Shown one piece after another: positions 39,087 to 48,048 of a DNA stretch of 64,000 nucleotides. The translations under genes and the position numbers were made by a program. The notes under the pieces were generated by a model. The model did not search any database, was not told the origin of the DNA, and saw nothing but the letters and a program-made list of their open reading frames with translations. The DNA comes from an uncultured Eubacteriales bacterium (lineage in GTDB: Bacteria; Bacillota; Clostridia; Peptostreptococcales; Anaerovoracaceae), in the NCBI GenBank assembly GCA_902778585.1, contig CACYYD010000002.1, forward strand, positions 1 to 64,000, in the 5' to 3' direction. Position 1 is the first letter of the stretch. Every line of letters begins with the position of its first letter.

Positions 39087-41702
39087 ATGAAAAACCTCGG
39101 TGTTAATGAATTAAGAGATATGTTCAGGGATTTCTTCGTAAGCAAGGACCACTATCCGGGTGCGTCCGCTTCGCTGATCCCTCGCAATGACAAGAGCCTT
39201 CTCATCATCAACTCCGGAATGGCGCCTCTCAAGCCATATTTTGCGGGCGTAGAGACACCTCCGAAGAAGAGAATGACTACATGTCAGAAATGCATCAGAA
39301 CCAACGATATAGAGAACGTCGGCAAGACTGCACGCCACGGCACATTCTTTGAGATGCTGGGCAACTTCAGCTTTGGCGACTACTTCAAGAAGGAATCACT
39401 TCAGTGGGGATGGGAATTCTGCACTGAATGGCTTGAGATGCCTAAGGAAAAGCTCTGGGCGACTATTTATGAAGATGACGATGAAGCTTTCGAGATCTGG
39501 AGAGACATCATCGGAATGCCTGAAGAGAGAATAGTACGTCTCGGCAAGGATGATAACTTCTGGGAGATCGGACTCGGACCATGCGGACCGTGCTCCGAGA
39601 TCTACTTCGACAGAGGCCCGGAGTGGGGCTGTGGCAAGCCTGACTGCAAGCCTGGCTGTGACTGCGACAGATACCTCGAGTTCTGGAATCACGTATTCAC
39701 TCAGTTTGACCGCCAGGAAGACGGCTCGTATCCGAGACTGGCTCATCCTAACATCGATACAGGAATGGGACTTGAAAGACTTGCCTGCATACTGCAGGGC
39801 GTTGATTCCATCTTCGACGTTGATACAGTCAAGTTCATCAGAGATTCCATCACAGACATGGCCGGAGTCGAGTACCAGGCCGGCAACCACAAGGTCGATG
39901 TAAGCGTAAGGATCGTCACAGACCATCTGAGATCCATGACGTTCATGATCGCTGACGGCATCCTGCCGAGCAACGAGGGCAGAGGATACATCCTCAAGAG
40001 GATCATCAGACGTGCAGCAAGACACTGCAAGCTCCTCGGCATCACACAGGCCAATCCGCTTGTCGAGCTCGCTGAAAGCGTAGTCAAGACATCAGGCGGG
40101 GCATATCCTGAACTCGTCGAAAAGCATGATTACATCATGAAGATCATCAAGATCGAAGAAGACAACTTTGCAAAGACTCTTGACAGAGGCGTTGAGATAC
40201 TTGACGGATACATGGCAGAGATGGATGCAAAGGGCGAGAACATGCTCGCAGGAGATCTCACATTCAAGCTCTACGACACTTACGGATTCCCTCTGGAGGT
40301 AACTCAGGAGATCCTCGAAGAGAAGGGCAAGACAGTCGACGTTGACGGCTTCAACGAACACATGAAGGCCCAGAAGGAGCTTGCGAGAGCAAACCAGAGA
40401 GATACAGAGGGCGATGCATGGAGAGACGCTTCCGAGTACAGCCACTTTGAGCCTACTAAGTTCCTCGGATACACAGAGGAAAAGGCTGATTCAAAAGTAC
40501 TGTATGTCGGAAACTTCGATGAGAACCGCAAGTTCATCATCTTCGAATCCACTCCGTTCTACGCTACAAGCGGCGGACAGGTATACGATACCGGTGTTGT
40601 CGTTCACGGCGAAGACAGACTCAGCGTCGTTGACGTTGTAAAGGAAAACGGCATCTATCTGCACGTTATCGACCCGCAGGATACAGGTCTTGCTATGCGC
40701 ATCAAGGAAGGTGACGCTGTAAGCCTTGAGATAGATTCGGTCAGAAGACACCAGATCGCCAGAGGCCACTCCGCTACACACCTCATGCAGCAGGCACTCA
40801 GAGATGTTCTGGGTGATCACGTCATGCAGGCAGGTTCCTATGTAGACGAGAACTATCTCAGATTCGACTTCAACCACTTCCAGCCTATGACTGCTGAGGA
40901 GATCAAGAAGGTCGAGGATATCGTAAATGAGAAGGTCGATGAGTATCTGCCGATAAAGATGGAAGAGATGCCTATCGACGAGGCAAAGAAGCTCGGCGCA
41001 ATGGCCATCTTCGGTGAAAAGTACGGCGATATCGTAAGAGTCGTAAGCATGGGCGACTACAGCATCGAGTTCTGCGGCGGAACACATATCGATAACACAG
41101 GCAAGGTCGGCGGTTTCAAGATCGTAAGCGAGGCAGGAATCGCTGCCGGCGTAAGACGTATCGAAGCCATTACAGGATCAAAGGTCATAAGCTACCTCGC
41201 ATCCAAGGAATCGATGCTCAGCACGGTCGCTTCGACACTCAAGTCAAGCGAATCAGACCTTACAAGAAAGGCCGCTCAGGTAATGGCAGACATCAAGTCG
41301 CTTGAATCTACCATTAAATCTATTAAGTCTGATGAAATCAGCAGCTCGGTTGATGATATAATTGCATCGGCAAAGGAGATCGGCGATGTAAAACTTATCT
41401 GCAGAAAGTTTGCCGATACAGATACAGACCAGCTCAGAAGCATATCCGATGCTGTCAAGGAGAAGACAGACGGTGTCATTATGGTATTTGCTTCAGATAA
41501 CGGCGGCAAGGTCACATTCATCGTATCGGTAAGCGAAGATCTTATTGGTAAGGGATATCACGCCGGAAAACTCATCAAGGAAATTGCTGCAGCTGCAGGC
41601 GGCGGTGGCGGCGGAAAGGCCAATATGGCCCAGGCCGGCGCAAAGGATCCGTCAAAGATCGATGCCGCTCTTGCAAAAGCTGAAGAACTTATAGCGGGTT
41701 AG
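39087..41702 (+). CDS. alaS: alanyl-tRNA synthetase
   Basis: Class II synthetase, 871 aa, full length. Motif 2 region RHGTFFEMLGNFSFGDYFK is near residue 75. The editing domain has RGHSATHLM near 560 and CGGTHIDNTG near 660. The C-terminal Gly-rich DHHA1-type domain is GGGGGGKANMAQAG. AAGGAG precedes the ATG. alaS-ireB-yqgF is the usual Firmicutes operon. Confidence 0.97.
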   Translation: MKNLGVNELRDMFRDFFVSKDHYPGASASLIPRNDKSLLIINSGMAPLKPYFAGVETPPKKRMTTCQKCIRTNDIENVGKTARHGTFFEMLGNFSFGDYFKKESLQWGWEFCTEWLEMPKEKLWATIYEDDDEAFEIWRDIIGMPEERIVRLGKDDNFWEIGLGPCGPCSEIYFDRGPEWGCGKPDCKPGCDCDRYLEFWNHVFTQFDRQEDGSYPRLAHPNIDTGMGLERLACILQGVDSIFDVDTVKFIRDSITDMAGVEYQAGNHKVDVSVRIVTDHLRSMTFMIADGILPSNEGRGYILKRIIRRAARHCKLLGITQANPLVELAESVVKTSGGAYPELVEKHDYIMKIIKIEEDNFAKTLDRGVEILDGYMAEMDAKGENMLAGDLTFKLYDTYGFPLEVTQEILEEKGKTVDVDGFNEHMKAQKELARANQRDTEGDAWRDASEYSHFEPTKFLGYTEEKADSKVLYVGNFDENRKFIIFESTPFYATSGGQVYDTGVVVHGEDRLSVVDVVKENGIYLHVIDPQDTGLAMRIKEGDAVSLEIDSVRRHQIARGHSATHLMQQALRDVLGDHVMQAGSYVDENYLRFDFNHFQPMTAEEIKKVEDIVNEKVDEYLPIKMEEMPIDEAKKLGAMAIFGEKYGDIVRVVSMGDYSIEFCGGTHIDNTGKVGGFKIVSEAGIAAGVRRIEAITGSKVISYLASKESMLSTVASTLKSSESDLTRKAAQVMADIKSLESTIKSIKSDEISSSVDDIIASAKEIGDVKLICRKFADTDTDQLRSISDAVKEKTDGVIMVFASDNGGKVTFIVSVSEDLIGKGYHAGKLIKEIAAAAGGGGGGKANMAQAGAKDPSKIDAALAKAEELIAG

Positions 41703-41722
41703 AGAAACAAGGAGGCACTACT

Positions 41723-41974
41723 ATGAGCAAGAACACAATAATGTTCGAAGGTTTCAAGGACAGTCAGCTCAATAAGAAAGAGGCTCTTGTCGAGATATAC
41801 GCAGCTCTGACCGAACGCGGCTATAATGCCATCGATCAGATCGTTGGATATCTGACATCCGGAGATCCTTCGTATATTACAAGCCATAACAATGCAAGAA
41901 ATCTCATTCTTAAGATGGACAGAGATGAGCTTCTCGAGGAGATCCTCGTGAATTATCTCGGCATCGACAAATAG
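41723..41974 (+). CDS. IreB family regulatory phosphoprotein (DUF965)
   Basis: 83 aa. NTIMFEGF is the conserved start and YNAIDQIVGYLTSGDP and YITSHNNARNLI the conserved core. In enterococci IreB is the substrate of a Ser/Thr kinase-phosphatase pair affecting cephalosporin resistance; its role here is by homology only. AAGGAGG precedes the ATG. Confidence 0.93.
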   Translation: MSKNTIMFEGFKDSQLNKKEALVEIYAALTERGYNAIDQIVGYLTSGDPSYITSHNNARNLILKMDRDELLEEILVNYLGIDK

Positions 41975-41976
41975 TC

Positions 41977-42423
41977 ATGAGAATACTTGGTCTCGATGTA
42001 GGCAACAAAACAGTGGGGGTCGCGGTAAGCGACCCTCTTGGCGTTATCGCGACAGGCGTCACGACCATAGAACGTGTGGGTATACGGAAGGATACAGGAA
42101 AGATCCTCGACTATATCAGGGAGTACGGCTGTGAAACAGTCGTGATGGGTCTTCCTCTCAGTCTGGACGGCAGTGACTCGGTACAGACGCAGAATGTCCG
42201 TGAGTTCAGAAGGATGCTCGAGAACAAACTCAAAAGTTCAGGACCGCTTTCGAAGGTAAAAGTTGAGTGGCAGGACGAGAGATATTCGACCGTAGAGGCC
42301 GAAGAGGTCCTTATTGAAGCCAACATGAGCAGGGAAGACCGCAAAAAAATCATCGACAGACAGGCTGCTATAGTCATACTTCAGAGATACCTCGACAGAA
42401 TGCCGGCGGAGGACAAGAGATGA
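41977..42423 (+). CDS. YqgF/RuvX RNase-H-fold nuclease
   Basis: 148 aa, putative 16S rRNA 5'-end processing or Holliday junction nuclease. The start LGLDVGNKTVGVAVSDP carries the first acidic residue, then VVMGLPLSLDGS and WQDERYST, and a last DRQAAIVILQRYLD. It starts 2 bases after ireB and overlaps the LysR gene by 4. Confidence 0.93.
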   Translation: MRILGLDVGNKTVGVAVSDPLGVIATGVTTIERVGIRKDTGKILDYIREYGCETVVMGLPLSLDGSDSVQTQNVREFRRMLENKLKSSGPLSKVKVEWQDERYSTVEAEEVLIEANMSREDRKKIIDRQAAIVILQRYLDRMPAEDKR

Positions 42424-43304
42424 ATGACCTTCAGATTGATTATTTCATGGCTGTAGCGACAAATCTCAGTTTTACAAAGACTGCAGAGGAACTTTTTGTG
42501 TCACAGCCGGCGATATCAAGACAGATATCCCTTCTTGAAAAGGAACTCGGAACAAAGCTTTTCAGACGCAACAACCAGAAGACCGAGCTTACAGAGTCCG
42601 GAAAGCTGTACTTTGACCTTTTCGGAAAATATAAGGCGGAGTTTATAAACACAAAGATGCTGGCTTCACAGATCGACGGGCTCAGCAAAAATGTCATCAG
42701 GGTAGGCTTCCTTGAGGGCTGGGACCTCTCGGAGATCGTTCCGGAGATGATACGGCGATATAAGGAAAAATATCCTGATTCCGAGGTAATAATAAACTGC
42801 TGCGGTGTAAAGGAGATAAGCACATCACTTCTCACGGACTCGATGGACATTGCCGTTACGATGAAAAATTCTGTCGAAAAACATCTGGGAATGGTTGCCA
42901 GGGATGCTGCAGAGATAGGGAAGATACTTATATTTTCTGCTCATAACAGTCATGCCGGAATGGACGGTCTTACTCTCGGTGACTTCAGGGATGAGACATT
43001 TCTGGCTCCATGGGAGATAGTCGACAAGATGATAATTGAGGCTACGGCGACGTACACGAGACCTTATGGTTTTGTTCCTGAGATCAGATTCCTCAAAAAT
43101 CATGAATCAACGATAACCTGTGTCAGGAATGACATGGGCGTCATGATAGCCGATGAATGGGTCTGGGCCAAGGATGCGGATGACCTGAGATGGATCCCGA
43201 TCCCTTCAACGGATGTAATTGCGACGGTGCGCATGAGGCACAAGGACCCCGAGCCTATCATCTTTATGGAAACGCTGCTCGCAGACATAATAGGGAGATT
43301 GTAA
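42420..43304 (+). CDS. LysR-type transcriptional regulator
   Basis: 294 aa. The N-terminal winged helix has FTKTAEELFVSQPAISRQIS (about residues 18-37), then a linker and an effector-binding domain from about 90. It overlaps yqgF by 4 bases (ATGA), so it is transcribed with the alaS operon, yet it is the gene next to the 43.4-47.4 kb cluster and is its likely regulator. A dyad with the LysR T-N11-A form lies just after its stop. The effector cannot be read. Confidence 0.93.
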   Translation: MNDLQIDYFMAVATNLSFTKTAEELFVSQPAISRQISLLEKELGTKLFRRNNQKTELTESGKLYFDLFGKYKAEFINTKMLASQIDGLSKNVIRVGFLEGWDLSEIVPEMIRRYKEKYPDSEVIINCCGVKEISTSLLTDSMDIAVTMKNSVEKHLGMVARDAAEIGKILIFSAHNSHAGMDGLTLGDFRDETFLAPWEIVDKMIIEATATYTRPYGFVPEIRFLKNHESTITCVRNDMGVMIADEWVWAKDADDLRWIPIPSTDVIATVRMRHKDPEPIIFMETLLADIIGRL

Positions 43305-43315
43305 ACCAGCAATCG

Positions 43316-43338
43316 CATAGTTTATAACTATATGGTTA
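43316..43338. promoter_or_regulatory. possible LysR operator
   Basis: ATAGTT-TAT-AACTAT (43317-43331) is a perfect dyad with a T-N11-A form, overlapped by a second imperfect dyad TAACTATATGGTTA (43325-43338). Position between lysR and the cluster fits an operator. Confidence 0.4.
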
Positions 43339-43367
43339 TGAACAAATACACATATTAAATATTATAC

Positions 43368-43416
43368 AAACAGGCTTATTACCGTTAAAATATTGACAGT
43401 AAGAGCCTGTTTTTAA
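43368..43416 (+). terminator. terminator after lysR
   Basis: AAACAGGCT (43368-43376) / AGCCTGTTT (43404-43412) with an inner TTAC/GTAA pairing, followed by TTAATTT. Confidence 0.75.
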
Positions 43417-43467
43417 TTTGGCTCACATAACAAACATATTAAGAGATACGAAGGGAGAAAAAGTATC

Positions 43468-43968
43468 ATGCAGAAAAGTGCTAAGTTAACAGCGGTATAC
43501 GCACTCATTATGGACCTGCCGCTCAGTCTTGTTATCACTCTCGTTGCTCTGGCGCTCTCAAACATTGACGCACCGGGAAGCCTCAACGGACCTAACTACA
43601 TAAGAATGGCATGCCTCGCATATGTAGTTACATTCTTTGTAAACTTCCTCCACGCTGAAAGATGGGGATTCGCATTTGCAGCAAAGCACGCAAAACCAGG
43701 AACTCTCAAGTTTGGTATCCTGCTGAACGTAGTAGTTGCAGCAGTATTCTGCGTGATCCTTGACCTTATCATGACTGCCGTAGGAATGATCGCAGGCGGA
43801 TCCTTCGCATTCGGACCGTACATCGCAGCAGTTCTCAAGGGATTCATTCCTTGCTACATCCCTACACTGATCATCGCGTTCTTCTGGAACAACGTAGCTG
43901 ACAAGTGGTCAAGAGCTATCTGCAATGAGCCTGCACCTCAGATGCCGGGCGGACCTGATCACAAGTAA
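43468..43968 (+). CDS. four-helix membrane protein of unknown function
   Basis: 166 aa. Four hydrophobic segments are visible (about 10-30, 48-65, 82-110, 118-145) with the soluble motif HAERWGFAFAAKHAKPGTLK between the second and third. The helix pattern recalls DUF2798-type proteins, possibly as a duplicated unit, but I am not sure. AAGGGAG precedes the ATG. It is the first gene of the cluster that continues with flavodoxin, EthD-like and LVIVD genes. Confidence 0.7.
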   Translation: MQKSAKLTAVYALIMDLPLSLVITLVALALSNIDAPGSLNGPNYIRMACLAYVVTFFVNFLHAERWGFAFAAKHAKPGTLKFGILLNVVVAAVFCVILDLIMTAVGMIAGGSFAFGPYIAAVLKGFIPCYIPTLIIAFFWNNVADKWSRAICNEPAPQMPGGPDHK

Positions 43969-44062
43969 AAAACTACACAAAAAACATACCAAAAACACTG
44001 TATTCAATGGTAATATCGAATCAGTTAGTTAAGAAGAACACATATTGCAGGAGGGAAACAAT

Positions 44063-44974
44063 ATGAAAATTCTGGGAATTTCTTACGGAACTAAGAACGG
44101 CAACAATGACACCATGTGCAGAATAGCACTTGAAGAGTGCCAGAAGCTCGGTGCTGAGATCGAATTCATCCATGCTTTTGACTGGGATCTTCAGACATGC
44201 ACAGGCTGCGTAGCATGCTCAAGAGGACTCGTAATGGGCAAGGGCATGATCTGCACAAGAAAAGACGATTTCAAGGCTCTTTATGAGAAGATGGTAGAAG
44301 CTGACGGTGTTCATATCTGCTGCGACCGTATGGGTCCTGGACACGATACAGGTATGCTCATGATGCTCGACGGAAAACTCAAAGAGCAGGGCAAGGAAGG
44401 CCTGAATCCTCGTTACTTCATGCAGAAGGCTATTTCATTTGTTGGTATCGGCGGTTCTGACTGGGCTTGCCGCGTAGAGACTGACCATGCAATGCTGGCT
44501 ATGAGCCCTGGCTGGAAAGTAGTCAACAATGATTGCTTCTCCTGGTGCAAGGACGTTCTCATGCAGGACGATAAGGTTGAGCGCATGAAGGAGATCGGCA
44601 GAAACCTTGTTGAGGCTGCTCAGTACATCGTCGACAACCATGTAATGATTCCTGGATCAGAGAATCTGGATCTCTGGAAGGGCGAGGAAGGCGGATGCCC
44701 ACATTGCCACGGCAACAACTTCTACATTTTCCCTGGCACAAACCATGCTGTCTGCGAGCTCTGCGGTCTTGAAGGTCACCTCGAGATGACAGACAACGGC
44801 GTAAAGCTGGTTAACGACCCTGAGCTTGGCGAAAACGGAACTATCGAGCACTGCCACGATCTGCTTTCCGGCAAGGCTGCACACGGCAAGGACATCTTCG
44901 AGAATGAGGGCAGACTCATGAACCTCTTCAAGGATCCTGAGTTCAAGACACCATCCCCTTCGAAATCCAATTAA
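44063..44974 (+). CDS. flavodoxin/NADPH-dependent FMN reductase-like protein with zinc ribbon
   Basis: 303 aa from ATG 44063 (GGAGGG upstream). N-terminal flavodoxin-like fold: KILGISYGTKNGNNDTM is the FMN phosphate loop, followed by the CTGCVACS motif (about residues 44-51) of iron-sulfur flavoprotein relatives. C-terminal part (about 210-240) has CPHC...CELCG, a zinc ribbon. A redox role, probably electron transfer or reduction of an aromatic or quinone-type compound, is inferred. Part of the 43.4-47.4 kb cluster. Confidence 0.75.
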   Translation: MKILGISYGTKNGNNDTMCRIALEECQKLGAEIEFIHAFDWDLQTCTGCVACSRGLVMGKGMICTRKDDFKALYEKMVEADGVHICCDRMGPGHDTGMLMMLDGKLKEQGKEGLNPRYFMQKAISFVGIGGSDWACRVETDHAMLAMSPGWKVVNNDCFSWCKDVLMQDDKVERMKEIGRNLVEAAQYIVDNHVMIPGSENLDLWKGEEGGCPHCHGNNFYIFPGTNHAVCELCGLEGHLEMTDNGVKLVNDPELGENGTIEHCHDLLSGKAAHGKDIFENEGRLMNLFKDPEFKTPSPSKSN

Positions 44975-44994
44975 TATAGAATAAAGATTCTTAG

Positions 44995-45028
44995 ACGGGC
45001 AGGGGAGCTTAGCGGCGACCCTGCCTGT
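44995..45028 (+). other. intergenic hairpin before the EthD-like gene
   Basis: ACGGGCAGGG (44995-45004) pairs with CCCTGCCTGT (45019-45028), 10 bp with a 14-base loop and no T-run. It may stabilise or process the mRNA rather than terminate it. Confidence 0.6.
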
Positions 45029-45064
45029 TAAGATAATAAAGCTTTCAACTGAAAGGAGATCATA

Positions 45065-45940
45065 ATGAACAGACCTGAGTTCTATCCGGTAAGAAGTCTT
45101 ATCTATGTTGACCTCGCTCATGAGGATTACAGAATCAAGCTTGAGAACTGGCTGTACAGATACCATGTGCCAGACAGCATCTCACAGTTCGGACCATATG
45201 TAAGCAAGTACGCTTTCTATCCTGCACTCCCGACACCTCCGGGCGGAGAGAGATTCGGAACAGTAAGAATGCAGCTGACTGAGCATTACTGGCTTGCAAA
45301 TCCTAATGATGTAGGATTTGCCAAGGATCATCACAAGGTCCTGACTGAGTACTTCCCTACAGACGTACTTGTATGGCAGAACAACATTCCTGACATGGGA
45401 CATTCCCACGGCATCGACAAGGCTGAGGAAGTAAACATCGAGGGAGATGATGCAAGATCGACAAAGGGCGATGAATCAATGGGAACAGTTCCTTTCATCT
45501 TTGCATTCGTACCTGTATGGTGGGAAGACGACTTCAAGGGCGAAGGCCGTACAGTTGAAGACGGACCTAACTACAGATGGCAGTTCATGGTAAGATATCC
45601 TGAAGGCGTAAGCAAGGAAGAGGGCGACAAGTGGCTCAAGGAAGAGTTCCTGCCTTCTATCTATGAACACGAAGGATGCACACGCTGCGTATCCAGCCTT
45701 ATCAAGAAGGAAGTCAACGGCTGTGACTTTGACCGTGTCGTAGAGATGTGGTTTGAGTGCCAGACTGCATGGTGTGAAGCTGTTGCTGCAGCTGCTGAGA
45801 AGTGCGCTAAGCCTGCATGGGCTGAGACAGAGGACTTCCCGTACTTCAAGAAGTCCTATGGCATCAGCGGCATCTTCCTGTCAGACTATGCAAGATCAGA
45901 CAATCTCAATCAGTATCACGGCTACATCACAATGAGATAA
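45065..45940 (+). CDS. duplicated EthD-like (dimeric alpha/beta barrel) protein
   Basis: 291 aa, no signal peptide. Two ferredoxin-like halves are suggested: residues about 8-105 (RSLIYVDLAHED ... PTDVLVWQNNI) and about 145-255 (VPFIFAFVPVWWED, then RYPEGVSKEEGDKWLKEEFL and VEMWFECQTAWCEAVAAA). The second half has the usual EthD order of a Y/W-rich strand, a long helix and a closing E-W-W pattern. EthD-like barrels bind or transform aromatic and polyketide compounds. AAGGAG precedes the ATG. Function unproven. Confidence 0.6.
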   Translation: MNRPEFYPVRSLIYVDLAHEDYRIKLENWLYRYHVPDSISQFGPYVSKYAFYPALPTPPGGERFGTVRMQLTEHYWLANPNDVGFAKDHHKVLTEYFPTDVLVWQNNIPDMGHSHGIDKAEEVNIEGDDARSTKGDESMGTVPFIFAFVPVWWEDDFKGEGRTVEDGPNYRWQFMVRYPEGVSKEEGDKWLKEEFLPSIYEHEGCTRCVSSLIKKEVNGCDFDRVVEMWFECQTAWCEAVAAAAEKCAKPAWAETEDFPYFKKSYGISGIFLSDYARSDNLNQYHGYITMR

Positions 45941-45951
45941 TAAGTTTTTCC

Positions 45952-45966
45952 GGAGGCTTTGCCTCC
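45952..45966 (+). other. intergenic hairpin before the LVIVD gene
   Basis: GGAGGC-TTT-GCCTCC, a tight 6-bp stem 19 bases before the AGGAG of the next gene, without a T-run in the sense direction. Confidence 0.6.
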
Positions 45967-45985
45967 AATCACAAAGGAGACTTAA

Positions 45986-47377
45986 ATGGGCAAAGGCAAA
46001 TATTTCTATTCGAAGGGTGAGGGGAATGACGGCTACATAAAGAACCTCGAAGTCCTCTCATACTGCGACATGGACGGCACATGCGGAATGTTCCAGATGG
46101 CGCTTTATCGCACCGAGGCAGGAAGATACCTGCTTTACGGAGCATGCTTCGCTGCAGGTCCTGACGGAGTAGGCATCATGATAAGTGATGTCACAGATCC
46201 TAGGAACCCTGTATTCATCAAGAAGTGGGTGCCGTTCGATATTGATGAGTATCCGACAACATCGATCCCGAAGCTTCAGATTGCAGAGGATAAACTCATC
46301 TTCGCTCTTACATCGGGTTCCGGTCCGTCTGTACTTGTTGGCGACCGCGCAAAGATGAAGAGCCTTCAGGGCATCATGATCTACGACCTTAAGAAAGACC
46401 CTGAGAACCCTGAATACCTCGGTTACTGGGACTGCGGCGTTCCTTATTCCATGGGCGTTCACAGATTCATGTACAACGGCGGAGACTACGTTCATCTGTC
46501 GTCCGAGGCTGACGAATTCGAAGGCCTCATCTACAGGATCGTAAGCATCAAGGATCCGGCAAATCCGGTCGAGGTCGGACGCTGGTGGGCGCCTCATCAG
46601 TACATCTATGGTGTACCGGGCAGGGAGGTCGACCACTCGGCACCTCATAATCCTGACTTCATGGATAAAGGATGGCTGCACGGCCCTCCGTTCGTAGTAG
46701 GCGACAAGGTTTACTGCGGATACTGCGGAGACGGTCTATACATCCTTGACATCTCGGATATCGAGCATCCGAAGGCACTCGGAAACCTGAAGTTCATGCC
46801 TGCATTCTCGAGCAGACTTGCAGGAGCAAGAACACATACAGCTCTGCCTCTGGTAGGAAGAGACCTGGTAGTCGTTACAAATGAAGGCGAGAGATTCGGC
46901 TTCATCAAGGATGGCATGGTAAAGCAGGCTCAGGCGATGAACAACCTGCACATGGTCGATGTAAGCGACCCGGCAAATCCGGTGCTGATCGCGGAATTCC
47001 CGTATCCAGAAGTACCCGAGGACTTCCCGGCTCCAAACTTCAATACATACATGCTTGCTGAGGGATCAAAGGGAGGACCTTTCGGACCGCACAATGTTCA
47101 TGAGCCTATGAGCAACAAGCCATGGCTGGAGCAGAGAACAGACGTTGTCTATGACTGCTACTTCGCGGCAGGACTCAGAGTCTATGACGTATCCGATCCT
47201 TTCTATATCAAGGAGAAGGCTTACTTCATACCTCCGAATCCTACAAAAAAGTGCTTCCCGTTCCCGGGACCTATGATGGCCATGACCGAGGACGTCGTTG
47301 TAGACGACAGGGGAAATATCATCATCGATGCCAACAGTGACGGATTCTACATCCTCAGAAAGACATACGAAGACTGA
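45986..47377 (+). CDS. LVIVD-repeat beta-propeller protein
   Basis: 463 aa with no signal peptide. Repeats of the form D-V-S/T-D-P-x-N-P recur: SDVTDPRNPVFIKKW, YDLKKDPENPEYLGYW, VSIKDPANPVEVGRWW, LDISDIEHPKALGNL, VDVSDPANPVLIAEF and YDVSDPFYIKEKAYF. Six repeats point to a propeller. Several His/Asp/Glu clusters (DHSAPHNPDF, FGPHNVHEPM) could bind a metal or substrate. AAGGAG precedes the ATG. It ends the cluster before a strong terminator. No enzymatic role is known to me. Confidence 0.7.
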   Translation: MGKGKYFYSKGEGNDGYIKNLEVLSYCDMDGTCGMFQMALYRTEAGRYLLYGACFAAGPDGVGIMISDVTDPRNPVFIKKWVPFDIDEYPTTSIPKLQIAEDKLIFALTSGSGPSVLVGDRAKMKSLQGIMIYDLKKDPENPEYLGYWDCGVPYSMGVHRFMYNGGDYVHLSSEADEFEGLIYRIVSIKDPANPVEVGRWWAPHQYIYGVPGREVDHSAPHNPDFMDKGWLHGPPFVVGDKVYCGYCGDGLYILDISDIEHPKALGNLKFMPAFSSRLAGARTHTALPLVGRDLVVVTNEGERFGFIKDGMVKQAQAMNNLHMVDVSDPANPVLIAEFPYPEVPEDFPAPNFNTYMLAEGSKGGPFGPHNVHEPMSNKPWLEQRTDVVYDCYFAAGLRVYDVSDPFYIKEKAYFIPPNPTKKCFPFPGPMMAMTEDVVVDDRGNIIIDANSDGFYILRKTYED

Positions 47378-47396
47378 TATCAAGTAAAATGAGAAG

Positions 47397-47438
47397 GGCG
47401 GCACGGGTCAATACGGCCCGGCCGCCTGTTTGTTTTTG
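47397..47438 (+). terminator. terminator of the flavodoxin/EthD/LVIVD cluster
   Basis: GGCGGC-A-CGGG (47397-47407) / CCCG-GCCGCC (47417-47426), then TGTTTGTTTTTG. Confidence 0.85.
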
Positions 47439-47562
47439 CCTGATTGGACAATATCAGACATTTTTAGTAAAATATGTAATGTACAGCATTAGTTAACGAT
47501 ATTTATTTATTGTAATTATTACGCTGACTGCAAAAGGAAAGGAACGTTAACGGAAAAATCAG

Positions 47563-48048
47563 ATGAATAAAAGGGAAGTCGTAACTCTTGCACTGCTTAT
47601 CGCAGTTATGCCTCCGCTGTGGGCTGTTCTGAGTCCTTATATGGGAATATCGGTAGGGCCGGTAGCTCTTATCTGTGCAGGCATATACGCAACCAACGGA
47701 AACAAGTTTGAGGATGCCCATAAAATAGCGCTTGGATACCTTGCCGGAGATATATGGGCTCTGCTGGTAAACAGGATCATGGCTCACACGCCGATAAATC
47801 CCGATCTGACGTTGTTTCTGGCACTTGCCGTATTCGGTTTCATTCTGGTAATTATTTCCTCTAAATTCGCAAATATAATCCATATGCCATCATGGCTTAC
47901 AGGGTGGGCTATAGGCATGCTGGCAATGAACCTCGATACAGCGACACCGGTACTCAGCCTGACCGTTCAGATAGGCGCTGCCATGCTGGCAGGAGTATAT
48001 TATGTCGGAGCTCTGCTCGATAAGGTGCACAGACTGCTCAATAAATGA
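47563..48048 (+). CDS. DUF1097 family membrane protein
   Basis: 161 aa with four to five hydrophobic helices. PPLWAVLSPYMGISVGPVAL and KFEDAHKIALGYLAGDIWALL are typical of DUF1097 (YcdZ-like) proteins of unknown function. A possible promoter TTGGAC-18-TAAAAT lies about 90 bases upstream. The ribosome binding site is weak. It overlaps the next gene by 4 bases. Confidence 0.75.
   Translation: MNKREVVTLALLIAVMPPLWAVLSPYMGISVGPVALICAGIYATNGNKFEDAHKIALGYLAGDIWALLVNRIMAHTPINPDLTLFLALAVFGFILVIISSKFANIIHMPSWLTGWAIGMLAMNLDTATPVLSLTVQIGAAMLAGVYYVGALLDKVHRLLNK

Noticed and set aside
43393..43419. TTGACA-15-TAATTT promoter for the redox cluster
   Set aside because: It lies inside the lysR terminator, the spacer is too short and the -10 is poor; the true promoter was not found.
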